Positions 45,984 to 53,853 of a stretch of 64,000 nucleotides of DNA are shown here, in pieces. The DNA comes from Flavobacterium cutihirudinis (GTDB lineage: Bacteria; Bacteroidota; Bacteroidia; Flavobacteriales; Flavobacteriaceae), in NCBI RefSeq assembly GCF_003385895.1, contig NZ_QRDQ01000009.1, forward strand, positions 248,001-312,000, in the 5' to 3' direction. The notes under the pieces were generated by a model. It was not told the DNA's origin. It searched no databases and was given only the letters and a program-made list of their open reading frames with translations. Position 1 is the first letter of the stretch, and each line of letters starts with the position of its first letter. A program made the position numbers and the translations under genes.

Positions 45984-47594
45984 TTAGTAACCTGGGTTTT
46001 GTTTTAAGTTCTTGTTAATATCAAGTTCCTTTTGTTTAATAGGCAATAAATAATGCTTAGGATTGGTAAAAACACGTGTAGTAACTTCTTTAGCTGTATT
46101 TGGTTGTAAAGTCAGATTACCATTTGTAGGGTCAACTGATCCTTCTAAAATTCCTTTTACAGTTCCAGGCATTACTTGCTCTGCAATTTTCCAACGTCTT
46201 GTATCAACAAATCTTAATCCTTCAAAAGCTAGTTCTACTCTACGCTCTCTGCGGATTAACTCACGCATTTTAGTTTGATTATTGTAGATCGTTTTGTCTA
46301 CATTTGGCATTCCTGCTCTTTTTCTAACTTTATTGATCGCTTCGTATACCGATTCGTCAATTTGGTTCAACTCAATTTTTGCTTCAGCATAAGTCAATAA
46401 AACCTCAGCATATCGAATTACCATTACAGCTCCACCAACGTTGTCGATATCTGTTCCGTAATCTGTACCTCTGTAATCATCAAGATTTGAGATGTATTTT
46501 TTAAGATTATATCCTGTTTGTGAAGTGTTGTCCATTACTAAATTGTAATCGTCATCTCCCTGATAAGGATCAAAATAAGATCCCATGTAGAAAGAACCCG
46601 GTCTAATGATACTCATATCTAAACGTGGATCTCTTTTTTGGTAAGGTTGCAACGGATTATAAGTTGCATCTTCTTCAATTGTTTTTCCATTAATCGTTTC
46701 ATAAGTATCAACCAACGCTTGTGTTGGTGCATAAGAACTCCATCCTCCTTTTGATTTTGGTGCATATGCAATTGGGTACCAATCCGCATTAAGATCTTTT
46801 AAAGATTGACAATTCAATAATGTTTCCTGATTGTCATGATTCATTGGTCTGAAAAGCTCTTCAAAATTTGGAAATAAAGAGTACGTAAACGGTGCACTCA
46901 TTAATGTTGCAGAAGTTGCTGCCGCTCCCGCATAATCTCCCTGAATAAGCTGAATTCTGGCTTTTAATCCAAGAGAAGCTCCTCTTGTAATACGCCCAAT
47001 ATCAGAACCTGTATAACTCACAGGCAATAAAGGAGCAATTTCATTCAACTCCGAAAGAACAAAAGCAATAACTTCTTCTTTAGGCGTACGCGTAACCGTA
47101 TTTGCCTCAGCTGGAGTTAATGAAGTTTTAACCAAAGGAACATCTCCATAATAGTTCGTCATTTTATAATATTGATAAGCTCTCAAAAAACGGACCTCAG
47201 ATTTCATTCTGTTTTTTAGATCTTCATCCAAAGAAGTTACCGGAGTTTTATCAACGTTGCTAAGAAACCAATTGCATCTTTGTACGGTTTTATAACTCCA
47301 TAAATTCGGAAACCACTCATCACCCGGATTAATTAATCCGGAAGCCATTGGCTCATATCCGTCCCAACCAAATTGGTCAAAACCATTATCAGTAAAACAA
47401 TCATCACCAATAATACTGGCACCAGCTTCCCATCCTGCATAACATCCATTCAAAGCCGCCAAAGCATCTGCTTTTGAAGACCATAATGAAGCGTCACTAT
47501 AAGCATCTTTTGGAGCACGATCCAAAAAATCATCCTGACAGCTACCTAAACTTAGGATTGCTGCACAACATATAAAAAGAAGTATTTTCTTCAT
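45984..47594 (-). CDS. SusD-like lipoprotein (PUL 3)
   Basis: A 536-residue lipoprotein with lipobox SLGSC (Cys 19) followed by QDDFLDRAPKDAYSD. SusD/RagB hallmarks: SLWSSKADALAALNGCYAGWE, SEVRFLRAYQYYKMTNYYGDVPLV, NKVRKRAGMPN and RRERRVELAFEGLRFVDTRRWK. It forms the surface lid of the STN-type SusC whose gene ends 26 bp upstream. The ligand is presumably a galactose-rich, arabinose- or xylose-decorated oligosaccharide, judging from the enzymes downstream. Confidence 0.94.
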   Translation of the reverse strand: MKKILLFICCAAILSLGSCQDDFLDRAPKDAYSDASLWSSKADALAALNGCYAGWEAGASIIGDDCFTDNGFDQFGWDGYEPMASGLINPGDEWFPNLWSYKTVQRCNWFLSNVDKTPVTSLDEDLKNRMKSEVRFLRAYQYYKMTNYYGDVPLVKTSLTPAEANTVTRTPKEEVIAFVLSELNEIAPLLPVSYTGSDIGRITRGASLGLKARIQLIQGDYAGAAATSATLMSAPFTYSLFPNFEELFRPMNHDNQETLLNCQSLKDLNADWYPIAYAPKSKGGWSSYAPTQALVDTYETINGKTIEEDATYNPLQPYQKRDPRLDMSIIRPGSFYMGSYFDPYQGDDDYNLVMDNTSQTGYNLKKYISNLDDYRGTDYGTDIDNVGGAVMVIRYAEVLLTYAEAKIELNQIDESVYEAINKVRKRAGMPNVDKTIYNNQTKMRELIRRERRVELAFEGLRFVDTRRWKIAEQVMPGTVKGILEGSVDPTNGNLTLQPNTAKEVTTRVFTNPKHYLLPIKQKELDINKNLKQNPGY

Positions 47595-47620
47595 AACGTA
47601 TTTTTTAAAAAAATCTTTAA

Positions 47621-50600
47621 TTAAAAATTGACACTAAGTCCAATTGAGTTTGTAATCACCTGTGGATAGCTGTAAATACTAGCGTTAGAACCTACTTCCG
47701 GATCAATCCAGGAATAGAAATTGGTAAACGTTAGGATATTCTGTCCGCTGTAATAAATTTTGGCATTCACAACACCAATCTTTTTATTCACACTTTCAGG
47801 AAGATTAAAAGCAACCATTAATGATTTCAAACGCAAGTAAGAAGCATCTTTTACCCAAAATGAAGAAGGTGTACTTTCCGGATCATTTTGCTTATAAGAA
47901 GTCCATAATCTTGGGAAAGAAGCATCAGGATTATCCACTGTCCAACTGTCTAAAAATGCTGAAGTTGGCTTAGAACTTGATCCTCCAATTTGTCCAATCA
48001 TAGTCGATACGTTTGCTTTTACACCAGCTGCTCCTTGAAAAAATGCAGAAATTTCAAATGCTTTATAAGTTGCACCAATATTGAAACCGTAAGTTGTTTT
48101 AGGGAAATAAGTACCTAAAAATGTTCTGTCATTAGCATCAATCTTACCGTCATTATTAATGTCTTTATATTTCAAATCTCCAGGACCTGTTGTAGAACCT
48201 TGAGTAGCATGATCATTTACTTCTTGCTGTGTTCTAAAAATACCCTCAGCTTTATAACCGTAAAGTGAATTAATTGGATATCCAACTTGTTGGAATGTTA
48301 TACTTCCAGCTCCAACTATTGGTCCTACCCCTTTTAAATCGGTAATTTCATTATTGATATATGTTAAGTTAGCACCTAAGTCTAATTTAACTTCATTGAT
48401 ATTTGTACTGTATTTTCCTGAAAATTCCCATCCTTTATTAGATACAGAACCCGCATTTACTACTGGAGCATCTAGTCCGTAAACATCTCCAACTGGTAAA
48501 CTCATCAAAATATCATCTGTTTTTTTAGTAAAATAATCAACTGTAAAAGACAAACTATTGTTTAAAAGCGATACATCTAATCCGAAATCTGTAGCCGTTG
48601 TAGTTTCCCATTTTGCATTTGCATTAGCACCTTTATTAGGAGCAATACCTGGAGCCAGAGACTGATTGAAAGAATAGTTTTGACCAGATTCAACCGTTGC
48701 GTATGTTGGGTAATTTGAAGATGCTTGCTGATTTCCTAATTGTCCCCAAGATGCTCTAAACTTCAATGAGTTAACAACTTCTTTGATTGGTTCAAAAAAT
48801 TGCTCATTCGAAATGTTCCAACCTGCTGAAAATGAAGGGAACGCTGCCCATCTGTTATCTCCAACAAAACGAGATGAACCATCATATCTATAATTAGCTT
48901 CAAATAAATAACGATCATCATAGTTATAATTGAATCTTCCAAAATAACCTTGTAAAGCCCAATCATTAGAATATCCTTCTGTTTTTTGTCCCGCAGAAGG
49001 CCCTGCATTTATTTCTGTCAACTCATTGTTCAAGAAATCCTGACGATAGGCAGACATGAATTGATAAAGATTGTATTCTTTAGTAGCACCTCCTAAAAAG
49101 TTAAAATGATGTTTTTCACCAAGATCTAACTTATATTCCAGTAATGCTTGTAAGTTGTAATATGTATTTTTATCTGCTGATTGCAACAATTGGTTAGGTC
49201 CTTGTGTTTTAGTTGGAGCTCCAGTTGTCTGACTAAAATACTCGATTTTTTCCATAAATTGTTTTCTATCTCCAGTTGTACCACGATATTGCACTGCTGG
49301 CTTGAAATGTAAGTTTTTCAAAACTTCCCAATCAGCACCAAAACTAGCAGTAAGTGTAGTTGCAATAGTTTTATTTTCAGAACCTGAATTCAACCATGCC
49401 ATTGGATTTCCGTCTCCAACATAACCATATTGGCCATTTGGATACTGATTTACTACTGTATTCGAAATACGATTAAGTAATTTTAGCATAGACCCAAAGC
49501 TTGGTGCATATGAACTTATTGGTTCAACAGTCGGTGTATATTGGTACGCTATGTTTCCGTTAATACTGAATTTATCACTAACTTTTGTATTGATATTAAA
49601 TCTTGTGGAGTATTTTTCATTTCTCAATCCATCTACGTTACCGTATTGATCAAAATATCCCAAAGAGAAAGAGTACTGTGTATTTCCGTCTCCACCACCA
49701 ATTCTAAGATAATGATTAGTTTGTAGCGCTGCACGGTTGTAGAACAACTTTAACCAGTCTGTATCCGGATAATTATACGGATCACTTCCGTCTTTTAATT
49801 TTTGAATTTTATCAGCACTCCATGGCAAATTGTCTGGAGATGTTCCTTCATTCAACTTCGCTTGGTTAAACATTTCTGCCTGTTGCCAAGCTGGTAAATA
49901 ATCCGGTAAAGGTCCTAAATTCTGGATTCCGGTATTTGATTCGAAATGTACCTGAACTCCACCTTTTTTTCCTTTTTTGGTTGTAATCAAAATTACACCG
50001 TTTGCTGCTCTCGAACCATATATAGCTGATGAAGCTGCATCCTTTAAAACAGTAACATTGTCAACATCAGAAGGGTTTACCTCACTCATTGATGCAATAA
50101 TTCCGTCAACAACTACTAATGGATTACTGTTGTTTAAAGTTCCGATACCACGAATTTTAATCGAAGCGCCATCTTTACCAGGCTGACCATTTGTAGTTGT
50201 AACCGTTACTCCCGACATCGTTCCCTGAAGTCCAGTTGTTACACTAGTAATTGGACGATTCTCAAGTGCTTTCTGACTAACAGATGCTTGTGCTCCTGTA
50301 AGTGTTTTCTTTTTTTGAGTTCCGTAAGCAACCTGCACTAATACCTCTTCTAACTTTTCTTTTTGTGGCTGTAAAGCAATAGATAAAAAATCATTAGCAG
50401 CTTTTACCTCTTGTGTTTCCATACCCATATATGAAACAACTAAGATGCTACTTGATGATGCAACTGTAATAGAAAAGTTACCATCCATATCTGTTTGTAC
50501 AGAAGCCGTTCCGCCTTTTTCGATAATATTAGCTCCGGGAATTGGAAAACCAGCTTCATCAACTACTTTTCCTTTTACTTGCTTTTGTATTACTACAGGT

Positions 50601-50980
50601 TTAATGCTAACTTTTGGTTTTTCAGCATTTAACGCAAACGATATAGTTTTACCCTCAATAATCCAGGTAATAGGTTGGTTTGCAAAAGTCTGTTCTAATA
50701 CTTTCTCAATTGGAGCATTAACAACATTTAGCGAAATAGGTTTTGCATTTTTTAAAATTTCTACATCGTAGAAAAAAACATAATTGGTTTGATTTTTTAT
50801 AACCGATAACACTTTCTTAATAGCGACATTCTTTCCTGAGAAAGTAACGGTCTGCGAAGATACTGATGCCGAAACTTGTAGCGTAAGGGCAATAACCAGT
50901 ATGGAGGCTAATTTCATAACTGTCCGCGTTTTTGATGACAGCCAATAATTCTTTGGCTTTGGTTTTGGTAATAATTTCAT
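47621..50980 (-). CDS. STN-domain SusC-like TonB-dependent transducer (PUL 3)
   Basis: A 1119-residue protein. After a long signal sequence (to about 43, SASVSSQ) comes an STN/secretin-like domain (about 44-115: VTFSGKNVAIKKVLSVIKNQTNYVFFYD...ISLNVVNAPIEKVLEQTF), then the carboxypeptidase-regulatory domain (about 132-210, KGKVVDEAGFPIPGANI), the TonB box and plug (VAYGTQKKKTLTGAQ, VLKDAASSAIYGSRAANGVI) and the barrel. The STN domain contacts the FecR-type anti-sigma factor in the periplasm, so ligand uptake is coupled to release of the ECF sigma factor. Both of those genes lie directly upstream on the same strand. The 197-bp leader holds three hairpins, and the start is preceded by the AAAACCATTAC leader. 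Confidence 0.94.
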   Translation of the reverse strand: MKLLPKPKPKNYWLSSKTRTVMKLASILVIALTLQVSASVSSQTVTFSGKNVAIKKVLSVIKNQTNYVFFYDVEILKNAKPISLNVVNAPIEKVLEQTFANQPITWIIEGKTISFALNAEKPKVSIKPVVIQKQVKGKVVDEAGFPIPGANIIEKGGTASVQTDMDGNFSITVASSSSILVVSYMGMETQEVKAANDFLSIALQPQKEKLEEVLVQVAYGTQKKKTLTGAQASVSQKALENRPITSVTTGLQGTMSGVTVTTTNGQPGKDGASIKIRGIGTLNNSNPLVVVDGIIASMSEVNPSDVDNVTVLKDAASSAIYGSRAANGVILITTKKGKKGGVQVHFESNTGIQNLGPLPDYLPAWQQAEMFNQAKLNEGTSPDNLPWSADKIQKLKDGSDPYNYPDTDWLKLFYNRAALQTNHYLRIGGGDGNTQYSFSLGYFDQYGNVDGLRNEKYSTRFNINTKVSDKFSINGNIAYQYTPTVEPISSYAPSFGSMLKLLNRISNTVVNQYPNGQYGYVGDGNPMAWLNSGSENKTIATTLTASFGADWEVLKNLHFKPAVQYRGTTGDRKQFMEKIEYFSQTTGAPTKTQGPNQLLQSADKNTYYNLQALLEYKLDLGEKHHFNFLGGATKEYNLYQFMSAYRQDFLNNELTEINAGPSAGQKTEGYSNDWALQGYFGRFNYNYDDRYLFEANYRYDGSSRFVGDNRWAAFPSFSAGWNISNEQFFEPIKEVVNSLKFRASWGQLGNQQASSNYPTYATVESGQNYSFNQSLAPGIAPNKGANANAKWETTTATDFGLDVSLLNNSLSFTVDYFTKKTDDILMSLPVGDVYGLDAPVVNAGSVSNKGWEFSGKYSTNINEVKLDLGANLTYINNEITDLKGVGPIVGAGSITFQQVGYPINSLYGYKAEGIFRTQQEVNDHATQGSTTGPGDLKYKDINNDGKIDANDRTFLGTYFPKTTYGFNIGATYKAFEISAFFQGAAGVKANVSTMIGQIGGSSSKPTSAFLDSWTVDNPDASFPRLWTSYKQNDPESTPSSFWVKDASYLRLKSLMVAFNLPESVNKKIGVVNAKIYYSGQNILTFTNFYSWIDPEVGSNASIYSYPQVITNSIGLSVNF

Positions 50981-51177
50981 ACTTTCGTAATGGTTTTGGT
51001 TAATACTAAATTCTCCTTGCTAGGTTTGTTTATTTATTTCTCCATAACTGTTCCTTAATTTTTACGGAACAAGCCAGCGGATGCTACCAACATTTGCTGG
51101 CTTTTTTTATGGATAATAAATATTATTTTAAAAGGATTTCTCCTTTATATTTTATTCCTATATTTTATTCCTATATT
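50981..51177 (-). promoter_or_regulatory. FecR-SusC leader with three consecutive hairpins
   Basis: In transcription order the leader contains AAAGGA..TCCTTT (51131-51146) followed by TTAAAATAATATTTATT, then AAGCCAGC..GCTGGCTT (51071-51103), whose T run is on the opposite strand, then TGTTCC..GGAACA (51049-51071). The AAAACCATTAC leader lies just before the SusC start. The region probably ends the sigma-FecR transcript and carries the SusC promoter, or works as a stabilising leader. Confidence 0.5.
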
Positions 51178-51184
51178 TTATTCG
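51146..51184. repeat. Three tandem 13-bp repeats covering the fecR stop codon
   Basis: The unit TATATTTTATTCC is present three times in a row (the last with one change). On the minus strand the first unit supplies the last Glu codon and the TAA stop of the anti-sigma gene, and each further unit repeats that stop in another frame. Confidence 0.85.
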
Positions 51185-52359
51185 GGCATTACCCTTAAAA
51201 TCTTTCCTTCAATTTTAAAATGAACTTTGTTCTTTTCTAAAATTCTTAATACTTGAGATAATTTCAAATCTCTTTGAATTTCTCCTTCAAAAGCTCTCGA
51301 TGGCACTCCCTTTTCATAGACAACATCTACATCATACCAACGGCTCAATTGACGCAAAACCATTTGAAGATTTGCATTTTCAAAATAAAACAGACCGTTT
51401 TTCCAGCCCATTACTTCATCTAAGTTTACGTCATCATTAACAGCAATAGCTCCAGACTTTTGCTTTTCAGCCTGTTGCCCGGGTTTTAAAAGTATTTTTT
51501 TACTTTTCTCCGTAATCATAACACTTCCTTCTAAAAGTGTTGTGTTTACAGTCGCTTCATCTTCGTATGCGTTTATATTAAAATGAGTTCCCAATACATT
51601 TACCGTCATATCGTTTACCATAACCTTAAAAGGTTTGGTTTTATCCTTCGCAACTTCAAAATAAACTTCTCCTGTTATCGCAACTTTTCTTTCGTTCGCA
51701 GCAAAAGAAGTTGGAAAAGTAATAGAAGAAGAAGCATTCAGCCACACTTTGGTTCCGTCTGACAATTCCAGATGATACTGGCGCGCTCTTGGAGTAGTCA
51801 TTGTATTATAAACCACTTCCGCACCGTTATTTGCATCATAAACCAAACCTCCGTTCTTTTTAGAAACTGTGGTATTGCTTTGATTGGCCAACAATCCGTT
51901 TCCAACACTGTCTAAAACTATTTTAGAACCATTAGAAAGCGTAAGTATCGCTCCCGTTTTACCGGCATCTTTATCATCTGTTTTTTTTGCTGCCAATACC
52001 TTTGGAGCTTTATTCTCTTCTTGAGAAAGAAAATAAGTTCCAAATCCTACAACAAATACAACACTGGCTGCAACCATCAATTTTCTCCAATTAAAAAAGT
52101 TTATAACGGGAGATTCTGAATCTTCAGACTCAGAAGGAAAATCCATTCTTTTCTTCAGGTTTGTTATAAAATTCTTAGTCGCTTCCGGACTCGAGGCGTG
52201 AACTTCAACTGAATCGTAATTTTCTCGTAGAATAGCGTCGAACGTTCCGGAATATTCCGGATCATCCAGCATTGCAAGTAATTTTGCTTTGCCTTCGGGC
52301 GAAATCTCTCCCGAAACATACTGTTCCATAAGTAATTTAAATTCTTCTTTTTGATACAT
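51178..52359 (-). CDS. FecR-type anti-sigma factor with DUF4974 (PUL 3)
   Basis: ATG 52359 is preferred over the GTG two codons earlier (393 residues). The cytoplasmic part (1-90) contains the MEQYVSGEISPEGKAKLLAML anti-sigma helix region. One membrane helix follows at about 92-112 (LMVAASVVFVVGFGTYFLS). The periplasmic FecR domain (about 190-285) has YHLELSDGTKVWLNASS and GEVYFEVAKD, and the C-terminal DUF4974/STN-like part (about 320-393) has LKLSQVLRILEKN. It binds the ECF sigma factor at the membrane and releases it when the STN domain of the SusC at 47621 reports ligand. It is 93 bp after the sigma gene, so the two form a unit. Confidence 0.93.
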   Translation of the reverse strand: MYQKEEFKLLMEQYVSGEISPEGKAKLLAMLDDPEYSGTFDAILRENYDSVEVHASSPEATKNFITNLKKRMDFPSESEDSESPVINFFNWRKLMVAASVVFVVGFGTYFLSQEENKAPKVLAAKKTDDKDAGKTGAILTLSNGSKIVLDSVGNGLLANQSNTTVSKKNGGLVYDANNGAEVVYNTMTTPRARQYHLELSDGTKVWLNASSSITFPTSFAANERKVAITGEVYFEVAKDKTKPFKVMVNDMTVNVLGTHFNINAYEDEATVNTTLLEGSVMITEKSKKILLKPGQQAEKQKSGAIAVNDDVNLDEVMGWKNGLFYFENANLQMVLRQLSRWYDVDVVYEKGVPSRAFEGEIQRDLKLSQVLRILEKNKVHFKIEGKILRVMPE

Positions 52360-52451
52360 AAGCACAAGGGGTTTTTGTACGACCTAATCAAGCCTTCAAA
52401 TATAAAGACGCGAATAGGTTGCTAAAGTGGCAATGAAAAAATGATTTTTTT

Positions 52452-53048
52452 TTAAAAAAATAGTAAACAACTCAAAATCAACAGTAATAAATCGACATTA
52501 TACTGTTGGTGTAAGTGATTTCTAAGAAAGTTTAGTGATTGTAACAAATGCCAGCGCACTGTTCTGGATGCTATGCCCAATTCATTACTGATGTAGTCGG
52601 TATCGCGGCCTTCCATTCTGCTTAATAAAAAAACAGAACGTCTTGGTTCCTGCAAAAGTGCAGCACCTTCGTTTATTATTTCGACCAATTCTTTGAATTC
52701 ATATTGGTCGTCTGGTTTAAAGAACAATTCTTGTAATTTTTCTCCTTTTAACGAATCTGTTTCGATTAGTTTTTTTCGAATATGACTAATGATCAAATTT
52801 CGGCTCACGATGAAAAGGTAATTGTCAAAACTATTTACGTCTGCCAATTTTTCGCGTTTATCCCAAATCTGAATAAAAACATCTTGCGTTAATTCTTCGG
52901 CAATTGGATACGATTTTACATAACTAAGGGCATGCTGTAATACTTTCTGCCAATGTTTTTCTACAAGTTGAGTATATAGGAATTCATTTCCCTCTGCAAT
53001 TTTTGATAAAATAACAGGTTCATCTAATGAAATCAATTTTGAGGACAT
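52452..53048 (-). CDS. ECF sigma-70 factor of the FecI/RpoE class (PUL 3)
   Basis: ATG 53048 is chosen over the in-frame GTG at 53057, giving 198 residues (MSSKLISLDEPV). Region 2 (about 25-95) includes EELTQDVFIQIWDKRE and SFDNYLFIVSRNLIISHIRK; region 4 (about 130-180) is RRSVFLLSRMEGRDTDYISNELGIASRTVRWHLL. The last 15 or so residues are strongly hydrophobic (VDLLLLILSCLLFF), an unusual tail for a soluble sigma factor that might aid membrane association with its FecR partner. It should direct transcription of the SusC-SusD-glycosidase genes downstream and possibly its own. A TACTCACTGAGTA palindrome (53051-53063) overlaps the upstream start region. Confidence 0.93.
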   Translation of the reverse strand: MSSKLISLDEPVILSKIAEGNEFLYTQLVEKHWQKVLQHALSYVKSYPIAEELTQDVFIQIWDKREKLADVNSFDNYLFIVSRNLIISHIRKKLIETDSLKGEKLQELFFKPDDQYEFKELVEIINEGAALLQEPRRSVFLLSRMEGRDTDYISNELGIASRTVRWHLLQSLNFLRNHLHQQYNVDLLLLILSCLLFF

Positions 53049-53358
53049 TCTACTCACTGAGTAACTACTTTTAGAAAAATAAATAAAACGTAATTAAAAA
53101 CAGAATTTTTAGATTGAAATTAAGGGGGAAAGACAATCATTTTAAACTTCTAAATCTTACATGATGATTGTGCTATTTTTAGCTTAAAAAGCGACAATTC
53201 TACAATCTATTAAATTTAAATTTTCAGCAATCAAAACCTATAACGCCGATTATTATTCAACAATAGTAGCTAAAAATTTAAAATTCAATAAAAATTACCA
53301 TCATGTACCGCCAAAAGTATATATTAAGTTTTAATTAAAAAAGAAATATCACGAAAAA

Positions 53359-53374
53359 ATGTGCTCGAACACAT
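53359..53374. promoter_or_regulatory. Palindromic operator ATGTGCTCGAACACAT, distal copy
   Basis: A near-perfect dyad (only the fifth position of each half differs) centred on TCGA. The same 15 bases recur at 53680-53694, 321 bp away. The pattern is typical of a LacI- or GntR-like homodimer site. This copy could serve a loop or the sigma factor side. Confidence 0.65.
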
Positions 53375-53679
53375 AAAATGTAATTTATCACTTACTAATT
53401 AAATGGATTAGGGAAATAACTATTAAGCTTAAATATCTAAATGACAATAAATTAACCTAAATTCTCCTTAATTTCTTTTTACGAAGTAAAATATCAGAAA
53501 AAACAAACAAAAAATTTTGAAATTCTTAGCTCATTTAAAATTAAAACAGAATAAAAAATAAAACGCTTATAAAACTCTGATTTTTAGCACCTATACCTCT
53601 TAAAAAACAAATTCAAAATTGACTAAAGTTTTCTTATGAAAATATTCTTAAATTAATAAAATGCAGTTGGCTTGAAAAG

Positions 53680-53694
53680 TGTGCTCGAACACAT
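53680..53694. promoter_or_regulatory. Palindromic operator TGTGCTCGAACACAT, proximal copy
   Basis: Identical to the distal copy over 15 bases. It lies 160 bp upstream of the GH101 start and directly upstream of a candidate promoter (TTG at 53710-53712, TAGTTTCG at 53733-53740), a position suited to an activator or a looping repressor. Confidence 0.65.
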
Positions 53695-53709
53695 TTTTAT
53701 TCAATTTGC

Positions 53710-53740
53710 TTGTTTTATTAAAAGGAATACCCTAGTTTCG
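53710..53740 (+). promoter_or_regulatory. Candidate Bacteroidetes-type promoter of the GH101 gene
   Basis: TTG (53710-53712) and TAGTTTCG (53733-53740, one mismatch to TAnnTTTG) are 20 bases apart. This would give a leader of about 105 bases before the ATG at 53854. Confidence 0.4.
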
Positions 53741-53853
53741 TAATTCCAAAGCTAGAAAAAAGACGTTTTTTCAATCAAAGAATAAACGTAACACACATTA
53801 TCACAACACATTAAACTACCAACATAATCGAGAAAAATTAATTCACCAAAAAA

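Larger units (their letters stand above)
53049..53853. other. 0.8-kb divergent intergenic region between sigma factor and GH101 gene
   Basis: Very AT-rich and without a credible gene. It contains two copies of a TGTGCTCGAACACAT operator (53359 and 53680), a promoter-like pair before the GH101 gene and the short TACTCACTGAGTA palindrome next to the sigma factor start. Confidence 0.7.

Noticed and set aside
51071..51103. Terminator for the sigma-FecR transcript
   Set aside because: The T run follows the stem on the plus strand only, opposite to the genes; kept instead as part of a structured leader.
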